This document shows, in pieces, positions 33,311-41,836 of a stretch of 46,918 bases of DNA. Every line of letters begins with the position of its first letter. The stretch's first letter is position 1. The notes beneath the pieces are model-generated. The model was given only the letters and a program-made list of their open reading frames with translations. It was not told where the DNA came from and ran no database searches. Source of the DNA: Clostridia bacterium (GTDB taxonomy: Bacteria; Bacillota; Clostridia; RGIG6154); contig JAGAJK010000075.1 in assembly GCA_017626145.1 (NCBI GenBank), positions 1 through 46,918 of the forward strand, in the 5' to 3' direction. Both the position numbers and the translations under genes were made by a program.

Positions 33311-33350
33311 AAAAGCTTCAACAAAACATCTCTGTTTTGCCGAAGCTTAA
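33311..33350 (-). terminator. Terminator of the EamA-Gfo-Gfo operon
   Basis: AAGCTTC (33313-33319) with inner CAAAACA/TGTTTTG and GAAGCTT (33342-33348), followed on the minus strand by six T. It separates this operon from the glycosidase-like gene. Confidence 0.85.
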
Positions 33351-33371
33351 TGGGTATTGAACACCTTATGC

Positions 33372-34493
33372 TTACTCAATCACGCTTGACCATTCCTTAT
33401 CCCAAGGATAGTACATTGTTAGCACTTCGCCTCCGCGTTTTGCAGATTCTTCCGCATAAATTCCCGGTAAGGTCATTGCAAGTCCTTCCTTTAAAGTTAC
33501 AGGCTCCCCTTTTCCCTCGCCTATTGCCATAAAGAAATTATCAAGCATTGCATAGTCAATTCCATCATGACCTGCAGCTTTAGGATTATCTTTATATGCG
33601 GTAGGCATAAATTCTCCTCCGACTTCTTTCATTCCCGTATCAAGTTCATTCATTGAGTTGTATCTTATAACAGGCTTTTCAAATCTGTCTATTCTTTCCA
33701 TATAGCCTTCGGTGCCGAAAACTCTGTAGTTATGATGACCGATTTTCGCTCTGCATCTGCCGTTTCTCATTAAGCGGATAACAACGCCCGATTCGGTCTG
33801 AAACTGAGCACACATCATATCGTCTTTGGTGCTGTCCTCTCCCTGAGGGCCTGTTCCGAAACAACTAACCTTTCTTAAATCTTCATTAAGGATTGTAAGA
33901 AGAGGTCCTAATGAATGTGTGCAGTAACGAATAGGAATAAGCAATTTTCTCCAGTCACCGTTTTCGTTAAGGTGGATATGCATCTCACTATTCGGCATAG
34001 ACCAGTGAATATATTCAGCTTCCATACAATATGGCTTACCTAAAAGACCCTTGTTATAAAAATCCTTTAACATATAGGTAAACTTCTGATAATTAGGATT
34101 TGCACCTGTATAAATTACTGCATCTGATTTTTCGGACGCTTTCCACAAATCCTCTGCTTCTTTTAAGCTTGCAACATTAGGAATATCGGAAAGCACGTTG
34201 ATATTCTTATTAAGAGCCTTAATACAGAATTCTGCATGAATATCTGCTCCCGTTTCAACAATTACCGCATCTAAATTTGCTTCGTCAAGCATTTTATCAT
34301 AATCTTCATAAAATGCAGTTTCAGGAAACATATCAGATAATGCCATATCTGAAAGCCACTGTTTTTGGTACCAGTTATGAGGTATTATATCGCAAACAGC
34401 TGCAATTTCCACCTGTTCAAATTGTGCCGCAATTTTTGTAAGCTCTCTTCCTCTGTGACCGAGACCTACAACACCCATTCTTATTTTTTTCAT
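33372..34493 (-). CDS. Gfo/Idh/MocA-family oxidoreductase, copy 2
   Basis: 373 residues. The Rossmann motif GLGHRG is at 10-15, then VAAVCD-like AAVCDIIPHNW, the EKP region is replaced by SDIPNVAS, and the C-terminal dehydrogenase domain has EYIHWSMPNSEMHIHLNENG and a substrate-loop RYCTHSLGP histidine. Family enzymes oxidise or reduce sugars and cyclitols with NAD(P). About 80% of residues match the adjacent copy by eye, so this is a tandem duplication. 21 nt separate the two. Substrate unknown. Confidence 0.88.
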   Translation of the reverse strand: MKKIRMGVVGLGHRGRELTKIAAQFEQVEIAAVCDIIPHNWYQKQWLSDMALSDMFPETAFYEDYDKMLDEANLDAVIVETGADIHAEFCIKALNKNINVLSDIPNVASLKEAEDLWKASEKSDAVIYTGANPNYQKFTYMLKDFYNKGLLGKPYCMEAEYIHWSMPNSEMHIHLNENGDWRKLLIPIRYCTHSLGPLLTILNEDLRKVSCFGTGPQGEDSTKDDMMCAQFQTESGVVIRLMRNGRCRAKIGHHNYRVFGTEGYMERIDRFEKPVIRYNSMNELDTGMKEVGGEFMPTAYKDNPKAAGHDGIDYAMLDNFFMAIGEGKGEPVTLKEGLAMTLPGIYAEESAKRGGEVLTMYYPWDKEWSSVIE

Positions 34494-34514
34494 AACAAGA
34501 CACCCCTTAATATC

Positions 34515-35633
34515 TTATAATTTTGTTGTCCATTCTTTATCCCACGGATAGTACATTGTAAGTACCTCGCCACCACGTTTTGCTGATTCTTCCGCATAAA
34601 TTCCCGGCAGAGTCATTGCAAGACCTTCTCTTAATGTAACACATTCTGATTCTTCCCCTGATAAAGCTTTAAAGAAATGATCAAGCATAGCATAATCAAC
34701 ACCGCCGTGACCTACTGCCTTAGGATTATTGGCATATGCAGGAGGCATATATTCGCCACCTGTTTCTTTTAATTCAGTATCAAGCTCTTTCATAGAGTTA
34801 TATCTTATCACGGGAGTTGAAAATCTGTCTATCTTTTCAAAATATCCTTCTGTACCGAAAACTCTGTAATTATGATGACCGATTTTTGCACGGCATCTTC
34901 CGTTTCTCATTAAACGTACAACAACGCCTGATTCTGTTTGAAACTGTGCACACATCATATCATCTTTAGTGCTTCCTTCTCCCTGCGGACCTGTTCCGAA
35001 ACAGCTTACCGTTCTTAAATCTTCTTTAAGAATTGTAAGAAGCGGCCCCAACGAATGAGTAGAGTAACGAATTGGAATTAAAAGCTTTCTCCAGTCTCCG
35101 TTTTCGTTGAGATGGATACTTTCTTTACTCTTGGGCATAGACCAGTGAATATACTCCGCTTCCATGTAATACGGATTTCCCAAAAGTCCTTTATTGTAAA
35201 AATCCTTTAAAAGAACAACTAATTTCTGAAAATTTGCATTGGCACCTGTATAAATCTGTGCCTTTGATTTCTGAGAAGCTTTCCATATATCTTCTGCTTC
35301 CTGCAAACTTGCAACTACCGGAATATCTGTAAGAACATTAATATTTTTTCTTAATCCTTTCATACAGAATTCTGCATGAATATCCGCACCGGTTTCAACT
35401 ATAATTGCATCTAAAGATGCTTCATCAAGCATTTTATCGTAATCTTCATAAAAAACTGCCTCGGGAAATTTTTCTGCTAAAGGTGCATCGGAAAGCCACT
35501 GTTGCTCGTACCAGTTAGTGGGTTTCAAATCACATACAGCTGCAATTTCAACATTATCAAAGCTGCCCGATACTTCAATTAATTGTCTGCCTCTGTGTCC
35601 AAGGCCAACAACACCAATTCTTAACTTTTTCAC
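34515..35633 (-). CDS. Gfo/Idh/MocA-family oxidoreductase, copy 1
   Basis: 372 residues from a GTG at 35633, preceded by AAGGAG; this start aligns exactly with the N-terminus of the paralogue at 33372-34493, whereas a longer frame has no ribosome binding site. It carries GLGHRG near residue 10, EYIHWSMPKSKESIHLNENG and RYSTHSLGP. Differences from copy 2 cluster at 115-190 (PVVAS, FQKLVVLLKDF) and near the end, hinting at separate substrates or a heteromer. It lies 17 nt after the EamA transporter gene. Confidence 0.88.
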   Translation of the reverse strand: MKKLRIGVVGLGHRGRQLIEVSGSFDNVEIAAVCDLKPTNWYEQQWLSDAPLAEKFPEAVFYEDYDKMLDEASLDAIIVETGADIHAEFCMKGLRKNINVLTDIPVVASLQEAEDIWKASQKSKAQIYTGANANFQKLVVLLKDFYNKGLLGNPYYMEAEYIHWSMPKSKESIHLNENGDWRKLLIPIRYSTHSLGPLLTILKEDLRTVSCFGTGPQGEGSTKDDMMCAQFQTESGVVVRLMRNGRCRAKIGHHNYRVFGTEGYFEKIDRFSTPVIRYNSMKELDTELKETGGEYMPPAYANNPKAVGHGGVDYAMLDHFFKALSGEESECVTLREGLAMTLPGIYAEESAKRGGEVLTMYYPWDKEWTTKL

Positions 35634-35650
35634 AATTATGCTCCTTTTTA

Positions 35651-36535
35651 TCAGAATTTTAAATTCATTAATACTACCGCAACTATACCTATACAAGCAC
35701 TTACAAGCTGACGTCGTGTAAATTTTTCCTTATAAATCACTAAAGACATAACAAAACTTATAACTATTCCAAGTCCCGATTTAACAGGCGAAACAACTGA
35801 AAGTGGCAGATAAGCGTAAGTAACAAGAATAAGCAGATTATTTATTCCGTTAAATATTCCCGCTCCCGCACCGTATAAAAATCCGTGCTTAATTGTCTGT
35901 TTAAAGCTGTCACGCTCTAAAATCATACCAAGTACAAATAGTGCAACAGTTGCTCCTGCAAGGGATATCATCAAAAACTCATTTTTGTACATATCATTAA
36001 AAGCATCAATTTGCTTTCTTCCTATAATCGTTATAATTGCATTCGAAAGAATTGTAAGCACAACAAAAACAAGCCATTTAACAGATATATTTTCTTTCGG
36101 GGTGTTTTTATCACGTTTCTGATAGTTCATCAAAAACAAAGATAACAAAATCAACACTAATGCTATATATGTAAAAACTGTAGTGGTTTCTTTCAAAAAT
36201 ACAATACCGTAAAACGTTGGTATAATAACTCCAAAGGATGTTAAAAGTCTTGTGATTCCGAATGAACCTGTTTTATATGCAGCATAAGCGGTATAAAAGC
36301 CCGTTGCATACATTGTACTGTTAATAAGTCCGTATACCCATAATTGGGGTGTAAACTGCAGTCCGTCTTTATCGGTAATAATAAAGTAAATCATAGCAAA
36401 TAAGCAAATAAAGGCATTGAAAAACATTCCGCCTTTTCCATACTTTTTGCCGTAATGCTTGACAATCATCGCTTCAAACTGATGAACAGTAAGACTTGCT
36501 AAAACAAGCAACATTCCTATAGTACTGTTTCCCAT
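35651..36535 (-). CDS. EamA/DMT-superfamily transporter
   Basis: 294 residues, about ten membrane helices in two repeats (LLVLASLTVHQFEAMIVKHY ... GFYTAYAAYKTGSFGITRLL; LVFVVLTILSNAIITIIGR ... PLSVVSPVKSGLGIVISFVM). DMT transporters carry metabolites such as sugars or amino acids. The ATG at 36535 follows GGGAGGTTGTT; an in-frame upstream extension is not supported. It heads the operon with the two oxidoreductases, divergent from an AraC gene, so a sugar or cyclitol is the likely cargo. Confidence 0.85.
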   Translation of the reverse strand: MGNSTIGMLLVLASLTVHQFEAMIVKHYGKKYGKGGMFFNAFICLFAMIYFIITDKDGLQFTPQLWVYGLINSTMYATGFYTAYAAYKTGSFGITRLLTSFGVIIPTFYGIVFLKETTTVFTYIALVLILLSLFLMNYQKRDKNTPKENISVKWLVFVVLTILSNAIITIIGRKQIDAFNDMYKNEFLMISLAGATVALFVLGMILERDSFKQTIKHGFLYGAGAGIFNGINNLLILVTYAYLPLSVVSPVKSGLGIVISFVMSLVIYKEKFTRRQLVSACIGIVAVVLMNLKF

Positions 36536-36560
36536 AACAACCTCCCTTTTCTTCGCTGAC

Positions 36561-36659
36561 ATTATAGCATAAATAAACGGACGTTAAAATGGAAAAAAAC
36601 CATTTTTTAATGTAAAAAAACCTTAAATTCTTGATTTTATACAAACAATGTGTTATATT
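36561..36659. promoter_or_regulatory. Divergent promoters and hairpin between EamA and AraC genes
   Basis: Minus strand: extended -10 TGCTATAAT (hexamer at 36561-36566) with a weak -35. Plus strand: TTGATT (36631-36636), 17-bp spacer, TATATT (36654-36659). Between them is an inverted repeat AAAATGG (36586-36592) / CCATTTT (36600-36606) with an A7 loop, a plausible regulator site. Confidence 0.7.
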
Positions 36660-36680
36660 TTTCAGTGAGGTGATGAACAG

Positions 36681-37481
36681 GTGGAAGATATCTGCAATTT
36701 TATTCCCCCGAAAAAGCATAAAAGTGATCTGGAGTTTTTGCATTTTGTGTATGAAACAAATGTAAAAAAACTGCGTCAACCTTTTTTGCATTCGAATTTT
36801 TATCTTCATATTGCGTTTAAAGGTGACGCTGTACTTAAATTTGACGGAAAAGAGTTTCCTTTAAAGAGCGGAGATGTGTTTTTCACATTCCCAAACCAAA
36901 GCTTTAATATTGATGCAGATGATAATTTTACATATCTTTATATAAGCTTTAACGGTCAGGGTGTGTTACCGCTTTTAAACAGTCTTAATATAAATAAAGA
37001 AAACTGTGTGCATAAAAATTTTGAAAATATTCTTTCTTTCTGGATGGATGCCATAAGACGAGTGAACACCACCAATGCAAATATCCTTACCGAAAGTGTT
37101 CTTATGTATACTCTTTCATTTATTGACAGTACCGAAAATGTATCTGTTGAAGAGAAGAAAGATAAATTTGACAGCATTTTAGAATATGTAAACCACAATT
37201 ATACGTCAAAGGATATGTCCATAAAAAAAGTAGCAGATATATTTTTCTACAGCGAAAAATACCTTTCAAGCCTTTTCGTAAAGAAAACCAAGCTGAAATT
37301 CTCACAGTACTTAAACAATCTTCGTATATCTTATGCCGTAAAGCTTTTTAACAAAGGCGAAAAAAACATTTCGGAGGTTGCATACAAATGCGGCTATACC
37401 GATCAGTTCTATTTTTCAAAAGTGTTTAAAAAGTATAACGGTAAAACGCCAAGTGAATATATAAAAAGTCCTGCAATATGA
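36681..37481 (+). CDS. AraC-family transcriptional regulator
   Basis: 266 residues. A cupin-like N-terminal sensor (HIAFKGDAVLKFDGKEFPLKSGDVFFTFP) precedes the double helix-turn-helix at ~168-266 (SIKKVADIFFYSEKYLSSLF and ISEVAYKCGYTDQFYFSKVFKKYNGKTPSEY). The GTG at 36681 lies 8 nt after GAGGTG. By position it controls the divergent EamA-Gfo-Gfo operon, responding to a sugar (inference). Confidence 0.9.
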   Translation: MEDICNFIPPKKHKSDLEFLHFVYETNVKKLRQPFLHSNFYLHIAFKGDAVLKFDGKEFPLKSGDVFFTFPNQSFNIDADDNFTYLYISFNGQGVLPLLNSLNINKENCVHKNFENILSFWMDAIRRVNTTNANILTESVLMYTLSFIDSTENVSVEEKKDKFDSILEYVNHNYTSKDMSIKKVADIFFYSEKYLSSLFVKKTKLKFSQYLNNLRISYAVKLFNKGEKNISEVAYKCGYTDQFYFSKVFKKYNGKTPSEYIKSPAI

Positions 37482-37527
37482 ATATATACAAATTGCAGGA
37501 TATTTCCACACCTGAAGGTGCCAAATC

Positions 37528-37563
37528 AAAAATCTCAGAGAAATTAAATCCTCTGAGATTTTT
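37528..37563. terminator. Bidirectional terminator between the AraC gene and capA
   Basis: AAAAATCTCAGAG (37528-37540) and CTCTGAGATTTTT (37551-37563) with a 10-nt loop. Confidence 0.92.
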
Positions 37564-37566
37564 AAT

Positions 37567-38859
37567 TTACCATTTACAGGTTATAAGTCCATCTTTTTCA
37601 AGTATAATTTCTGTGCCATAGTCTACACACATATCTCTAAGATATTCTGCAATTTCAGGATTATAGCTTCTTCGTGGAAGTCCGTTTTCCGATTTATTGC
37701 CTTTCATACTCATTTCAACAGGCATCAAGGTAAGCTTCGTTAATTTTGTTCCCTCTGTTTCCCAGTACGGAATTACAGAGCGAAACATTCTTGGGTCCTC
37801 CATAAGTCCAACGGTAAAATTCTTTGAACGTTTCTTAAGAAGCTCGTGAACAGTTGAATCGGATGTAAGTCCATGATTTGCATAGAACTCTTCGGGAGCA
37901 AATTCAATGCTGTAAAGCTGAAGCACAAAATCACCAAGTGAATAGAAAATCGGACAGTCTTTATAAACCTCAATAGGTCTTAAAAGATGAGGCCCATGAC
38001 CCACTATTGCATTAGCGCCCAAATCAATACAACGGTGAGCAAATTCTTTTAAGAAATCAGCAGGATTCTCTTTTGCGTCTCCGCTAATCTGGTGAGAATG
38101 AACCGAAATAATTATATAATCTGACTGCAGCTGTGCTTCGAAAATAGCCTTTTCAACTCTTTTCATATCGTTTTCATTGATTTTCATTACATAGCGTGCT
38201 TCGTCACCTAAAACGAATTTTAAATTACCAAGCTCACATTCGTCATCCTTAAGGAACGGATAGTATCCCTCTCTTCTTGTTATTTCTTTCGCAGCATTTA
38301 TATTTGTCAATTCTGCTATTTTTTTGATATATTCAATATCCTTTTTTGGAAGCTCTATATACGATTCTATTCTGAGTCCGTTAATTCCCGATCTTCCGGG
38401 AACACGTGGTGTCTGCTCACCTGCAAGCATAGAATCGTTAAATGTTGTATTAACTGCAATAAGAGCCACTCGTCCGTTTTTAGTTTCAAGGTATTTGGGT
38501 GCAGACGCCTGAGCAAGATTCTTTCCGGCACCTGCGTGAACAAGACCGCTTTCGTCTACCGCTTTTAAAGTAGCTTCAAATCCGCCGTATGAAAAATCAA
38601 GTGCGTGATTGTTGTTAAAAGTAGTCATATTGAAACCCATTTTCTTTATATCTTCCAGAATTTCAGGGTTTGTTCTTATATATGTACCGCCACTAAGCTG
38701 TGATGAACAGGTTTCACCCTCGTGATTAAGAGTTGTTTCGAGATTGAAAAATCTCGCATCACCCTGCATAATAAATGGTGTAAGCTCATTATATCCTTCA
38801 TAACCTTCGTACATTCTTTTCTGGATAATCATATCTCCTGCTGCTGTAAATTTCATCAT
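37567..38859 (-). CDS. capA: CapA-family (poly-gamma-glutamate synthesis-type) protein
   Basis: 430 residues. The metallophosphatase-like CapA fold begins with TAAGDMIIQKRM and NLETTLNHEG, then FNMTTFNNNHALDFSYGG, SVHSHQISGD, and IVGHGPHLLRPIEVYKDCPIFYSLGDFV. There is no N-terminal membrane anchor, unlike Bacillus CapA, and the protein is longer at its C-terminus. CapA proteins act in poly-gamma-glutamate export or synthesis; stand-alone relatives are poorly understood. It lies 11 nt after an M20 peptidase gene with which it forms an operon. Confidence 0.85.
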   Translation of the reverse strand: MMKFTAAGDMIIQKRMYEGYEGYNELTPFIMQGDARFFNLETTLNHEGETCSSQLSGGTYIRTNPEILEDIKKMGFNMTTFNNNHALDFSYGGFEATLKAVDESGLVHAGAGKNLAQASAPKYLETKNGRVALIAVNTTFNDSMLAGEQTPRVPGRSGINGLRIESYIELPKKDIEYIKKIAELTNINAAKEITRREGYYPFLKDDECELGNLKFVLGDEARYVMKINENDMKRVEKAIFEAQLQSDYIIISVHSHQISGDAKENPADFLKEFAHRCIDLGANAIVGHGPHLLRPIEVYKDCPIFYSLGDFVLQLYSIEFAPEEFYANHGLTSDSTVHELLKKRSKNFTVGLMEDPRMFRSVIPYWETEGTKLTKLTLMPVEMSMKGNKSENGLPRRSYNPEIAEYLRDMCVDYGTEIILEKDGLITCKW

Positions 38860-38870
38860 AAATCACTCCC

Positions 38871-39998
38871 TTATTTTAAAGCTAATGCTGTTTTTATAGC
38901 AATTTCAAGCCCCGGAATAATTGACTTTTTGTCAAGCCATTCTTCTCTTGTATGTACCTTATTATGGTTGTTTGCTCCTATACAAAGTGCAGAAACACCT
39001 AATGAAAGAGGTATGTTACAATCAGTTGACGAACTTTTATAGCTAACCTTTTCATTTATAACCTCTTCAATTATCGGTACTATGATTGCTTTTAATTCTT
39101 CTACCTTTGCCGGGTCAATATTACTGCAAGGACGATCTCCTACTTTAGTTACATTAACCTTTACCTTTTCGGTATCGGCATTTTTAAATATCTTTTCAAA
39201 TTTTGACTGCATAATTTCAAGGCTTTCTTTATCATCAGAACGATATTCGCAAAGCATTTCCGCACTTTGTGCAATAGTATTTACCGATGTACCGCCACTG
39301 ATTATTCCAACATTATAAGTTGTACGTGTTCCTTCTTTCTTCGGCACTTCTATTTTATATATATCGTTTACGATTTCAGATAACTTTGCTATCGCATTTT
39401 CATTACCGAAACTGCCGTATGAATGTCCGCCTTCGGTTAATACTTCCACCTTATAACGGTGAGAACCTACGCAACGATCACTTACAGAACTTAAACTGCT
39501 GTCAAGGGATATAAAGGTTTTGATGCGACCTTCAAAATCCCTAAAAAGCTGTCTCGTTCCTTTTAAATTTCCAAGACCTTCTTCACAGGAATTGCAAACA
39601 AACATAATCCCTTTTGGAGGAACGATTTTATTCTCTACAAAGAATTTTGCCATATGCATAAGCACAACAACACTTGCTGTATCATCCGAAACGCCGGGAC
39701 AGAAAATTTTCTCGCCGTCATCTATGTATGGCATTGGCTCCATATCAGGAAAAACTGTATCGGTATGAGCAACAAAAACTGTAATTTCATTACTGTTTTC
39801 ACAGTTAAGCGGAAAAATCACATTAAGCGCATCATCAATGTACGCTCCGTCAGCTCCCACTTTTTCAAACCATTCTTTACAATACTCTGCACGTTTATGC
39901 TCAAAATGAGAGGGTGCAGGTATATGGCAAAGCTCCTTTAAGGTTTTATACATTGATTCTTCGTTATTTTCAATAAAGTTTTTAATCTCTGCGTTCAT
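38871..39998 (-). CDS. M20-family metallopeptidase
   Basis: 375 residues. Di-zinc site elements are in order: VFVAHTDTVFP (H, D), CPGVSDDTASV (bridging D), VCNSCEEGLGN (E pair), and later SSSTDCNIPLSLG and NNHNKVHTREEW (H). The insert between is the dimerisation domain. This layout matches the PepT/CPG2-like M20 group, cleaving peptides or acyl-amino acids. It precedes capA in an operon and is divergent from a LysR gene. A joint role in gamma-glutamyl or D-amino-acid polymer turnover is a guess. Confidence 0.87.
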   Translation of the reverse strand: MNAEIKNFIENNEESMYKTLKELCHIPAPSHFEHKRAEYCKEWFEKVGADGAYIDDALNVIFPLNCENSNEITVFVAHTDTVFPDMEPMPYIDDGEKIFCPGVSDDTASVVVLMHMAKFFVENKIVPPKGIMFVCNSCEEGLGNLKGTRQLFRDFEGRIKTFISLDSSLSSVSDRCVGSHRYKVEVLTEGGHSYGSFGNENAIAKLSEIVNDIYKIEVPKKEGTRTTYNVGIISGGTSVNTIAQSAEMLCEYRSDDKESLEIMQSKFEKIFKNADTEKVKVNVTKVGDRPCSNIDPAKVEELKAIIVPIIEEVINEKVSYKSSSTDCNIPLSLGVSALCIGANNHNKVHTREEWLDKKSIIPGLEIAIKTALALK

Positions 39999-40027
39999 AA
40001 GAAAAGTCTCCTTTTTAATTCATATAA

Positions 40028-40060
40028 TCACAGTATACTGCATTTTTACACCAATGTAAA
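40028..40060 (-). promoter_or_regulatory. M20-capA promoter overlapped by a LysR-type operator
   Basis: Minus-strand TTTACA (40055-40060), 17-bp spacer, TATACT. The -35 is one arm of a perfect inverted repeat TTTACA-N4-TGTAAA at 40045-40060, which contains the T-N11-A pattern of LysR-type sites. The divergent lysR gene has its own -10-like TAAAAT further right. Confidence 0.75.
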
Positions 40061-40135
40061 CAATATTAAAAATTAGTGTTGCGCTAACTTTGAAATTATG
40101 GTAAAATAATTATATAAATATTAACGAGGTATGCT

Positions 40136-40984
40136 ATGGAATTATTACAATTACGCTATTTTTTCGAAAGTGCCAAAAACGAAAGCTTTGCAAAAACTGC
40201 CGAGAAATATATGGTGCCTGCAACATCTGTTTCAGCAGCGGTAAAAAGACTTGAAACAGAGCTTGGTTGTCAGCTTTTTCACCGTTCCTGCAATAAAATC
40301 GCATTAAATGATAACGGCAGAAAGCTTTTACATTCACTTAACGGAATTTTTAAAGAGCTCGACGATGTTGTTGATACTCTCACCTCTGCTACCACCGATA
40401 CAAGAGAAATAAAAATGCTTGTCCGTGCAATGCGTGGAACAATAACAGAGCATATAATTGAGTATAAAACCAAGCATCCGGATATTGCATTCAAAACCGT
40501 TTTTGATTTCGATGCTACTGATTTTGAAAACTACGATATCATAATTGATGAACAATCGGACAAATATCCTGAATATAAAAAAATAGAATTGTATAAAACA
40601 ATTCTGAAATTACGTGTATCGGACAAAAGTCCTTTATGCGATAAAAAGCTGACTTTAAAACAACTTAGTAATCAGCCATTTATTTCAATTGGCGAAAACA
40701 ACGGTATGCACAGAATTTTAATCAATGCCTGCAGACGAGTAGGTTTTACACCAAACATTATAGTACTAAGTAATGACTTACAATGCAACAGAAAATTTGT
40801 TGAGGCAGGCGTTGGCATCGGTCTTGCAAGAGAATACAAGGGGGTTAAATCTTCAAGTAACACGAAAATTCTTAATGTGGTTGATTTCAACGAAAACCAG
40901 ACCATATGTGCATACTATAAAATTGATGCTGCTTACGGAAATGTTAAGCACTTTCTTAATTTTATAAAAAGCAAAGCCGACTAA
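40136..40984 (+). CDS. LysR-family transcriptional regulator
   Basis: 282 residues. The N-terminal winged helix is typical: LLQLRYFFESAKNESFAKTA, TSVSAAVKRLETELGCQLF, and a linker helix to ~90; the rest is the periplasmic-binding-like effector domain, shorter than average. The region just upstream holds the palindrome TTTACA-N4-TGTAAA. It should regulate itself and the divergent M20-capA operon. Effector unknown; an amino acid or peptide is plausible. Confidence 0.9.
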   Translation: MELLQLRYFFESAKNESFAKTAEKYMVPATSVSAAVKRLETELGCQLFHRSCNKIALNDNGRKLLHSLNGIFKELDDVVDTLTSATTDTREIKMLVRAMRGTITEHIIEYKTKHPDIAFKTVFDFDATDFENYDIIIDEQSDKYPEYKKIELYKTILKLRVSDKSPLCDKKLTLKQLSNQPFISIGENNGMHRILINACRRVGFTPNIIVLSNDLQCNRKFVEAGVGIGLAREYKGVKSSSNTKILNVVDFNENQTICAYYKIDAAYGNVKHFLNFIKSKAD

Positions 40985-40999
40985 ACGGCTTTGCTTTTT
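40966..40999 (+). terminator. Terminator of the lysR gene
   Basis: AAAAAGCAAAGCCG and CGGCTTTGCTTTTT with a 6-nt loop that includes the stop codon region; T-run on the plus strand. Confidence 0.9.
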
Positions 41000-41000
41000 A

Positions 41001-41141
41001 TTACACTGCTATAATTCCTTTTTCAATATCAAAGATAATTTTTTCTATCGCATCAAGATTGTTTTTTGATATTGTTTTATCATTTTTAAGCGAGGTTCCA
41101 TCCAGATCCGTACAAATGAGTATTCCCTCAAATTTCCCCAA
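41001..41141 (-). pseudogene. Truncated Cof-type HAD hydrolase, N-terminal fragment
   Basis: A 46-codon frame starts at a TTG (41141) behind GAAGGGG and reads GKFEGILICTDLDGTSLKND, then KTISKNNLDAIEKI. DLDGT is HAD motif I, and 'l.nd..is..nl.AI' is typical of Cof-like sugar phosphatases. It ends at TAA after KGIIAV, against ~270 residues in the family. The rest is gone, and the cut lies against the lysR terminator. Confidence 0.65.
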
Positions 41142-41192
41142 TTTTATGTTCCCCTTCGGTTCAAATTTACTTTTTAATCATACCATAAATTG

Positions 41193-41221
41193 TTGATTTT
41201 TGCAATAAATTATAGTATAAT
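41193..41221 (+). promoter_or_regulatory. Promoter of the DUF3842 gene
   Basis: TTGATT (41193-41198), 17-bp spacer, TATAAT (41216-41221), 32 bp before the start codon. Confidence 0.8.
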
Positions 41222-41253
41222 AAAAAAGCAAAAGTGATTTATGGGGTGATTAT

Positions 41254-41673
41254 ATGAATATAACAATTATTGACGGACAAGGCGGTCAGTTAGGCGCACA
41301 GCTCACAAAAGAGGTTTTGCTTCGTTTTCCTGATATTAATCTTACAGTAATCGGTACTAACACAATTGCTACTTCCGCAATGCTGAAAGCAGGTGCCAAA
41401 AATGCCGCTACAGGAGAAAACCCCATTGTGGTTGCCTGTCGTAAATCAGATGTTATAATAGGTCCTGTCGGAATTGTGATTGCGGATTCACTTCACGGCG
41501 AAATTACTGAAAAAATGGCTGTTGCCGTAGGTAAATCAGATGCTGTACGTATTCTTATCCCTATGAACAAATGTGATAATTTAATTGCAGGTATAACGCA
41601 CACAAACACAAAAAAATTAATCGACGATACTATAGACAAGCTAAAAAACATATTAGACAGTAATTGTTGTTGA
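41254..41673 (+). CDS. DUF3842 family protein
   Basis: 139 residues. A Rossmann-like start, ITIIDGQGGQLGAQLTKEV, is followed by LTVIGTNTIATSAMLKAGA, a conserved GPVGIVIADSLHGEIT, and a C-terminal helix. This fits DUF3842, a Clostridia-rich family of unknown function. The GQGGQLG loop suggests nucleotide or phosphate binding. The ATG follows GGGGTGA. The promoter of the next transcript overlaps its stop codon. Confidence 0.8.
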   Translation: MNITIIDGQGGQLGAQLTKEVLLRFPDINLTVIGTNTIATSAMLKAGAKNAATGENPIVVACRKSDVIIGPVGIVIADSLHGEITEKMAVAVGKSDAVRILIPMNKCDNLIAGITHTNTKKLIDDTIDKLKNILDSNCC

Positions 41674-41698
41674 CAAAAATATTTTGTTGTGGTATACT
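41670..41698 (+). promoter_or_regulatory. Promoter of the ECF S-component/kinase operon
   Basis: Consensus TTGACA (41670-41675), 17-bp spacer, TATACT (41693-41698). Transcription should begin near 41705, giving a leader of about 130 nt. Confidence 0.88.
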
Positions 41699-41701
41699 TT
41701 T

Positions 41702-41813
41702 TATGTCGTTCTGAAGAACGGCATAGAAACAGAAGTTTCTTTTTACTTGACAATACTATTATTAAGATACTTTGAAGGTGTCATTATCTCTGAAGAGGTA
41801 GTGTCACCTTTTT
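41702..41813 (+). promoter_or_regulatory. Structured leader with intrinsic terminator, candidate riboswitch or attenuator
   Basis: Three hairpins are visible: 41702-41725 (10 bp, one G-U, loop TGAA), 41726-41739 (GAAAC/GTTTC, loop AGAA, followed by T5) and 41775-41810 (16 bp with one mismatch and G-U pairs, loop TGAA) followed by T5. The last is a strong terminator 24 nt before the S-component start, with the gene's ribosome binding site after it. A terminator inside a 5' leader implies conditional read-through. I see no match to riboswitch classes I know (TPP, FMN, preQ1, THF, cobalamin). Confidence 0.65.
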
Positions 41814-41836
41814 GTATTATGAAAGGAATCACAAAT

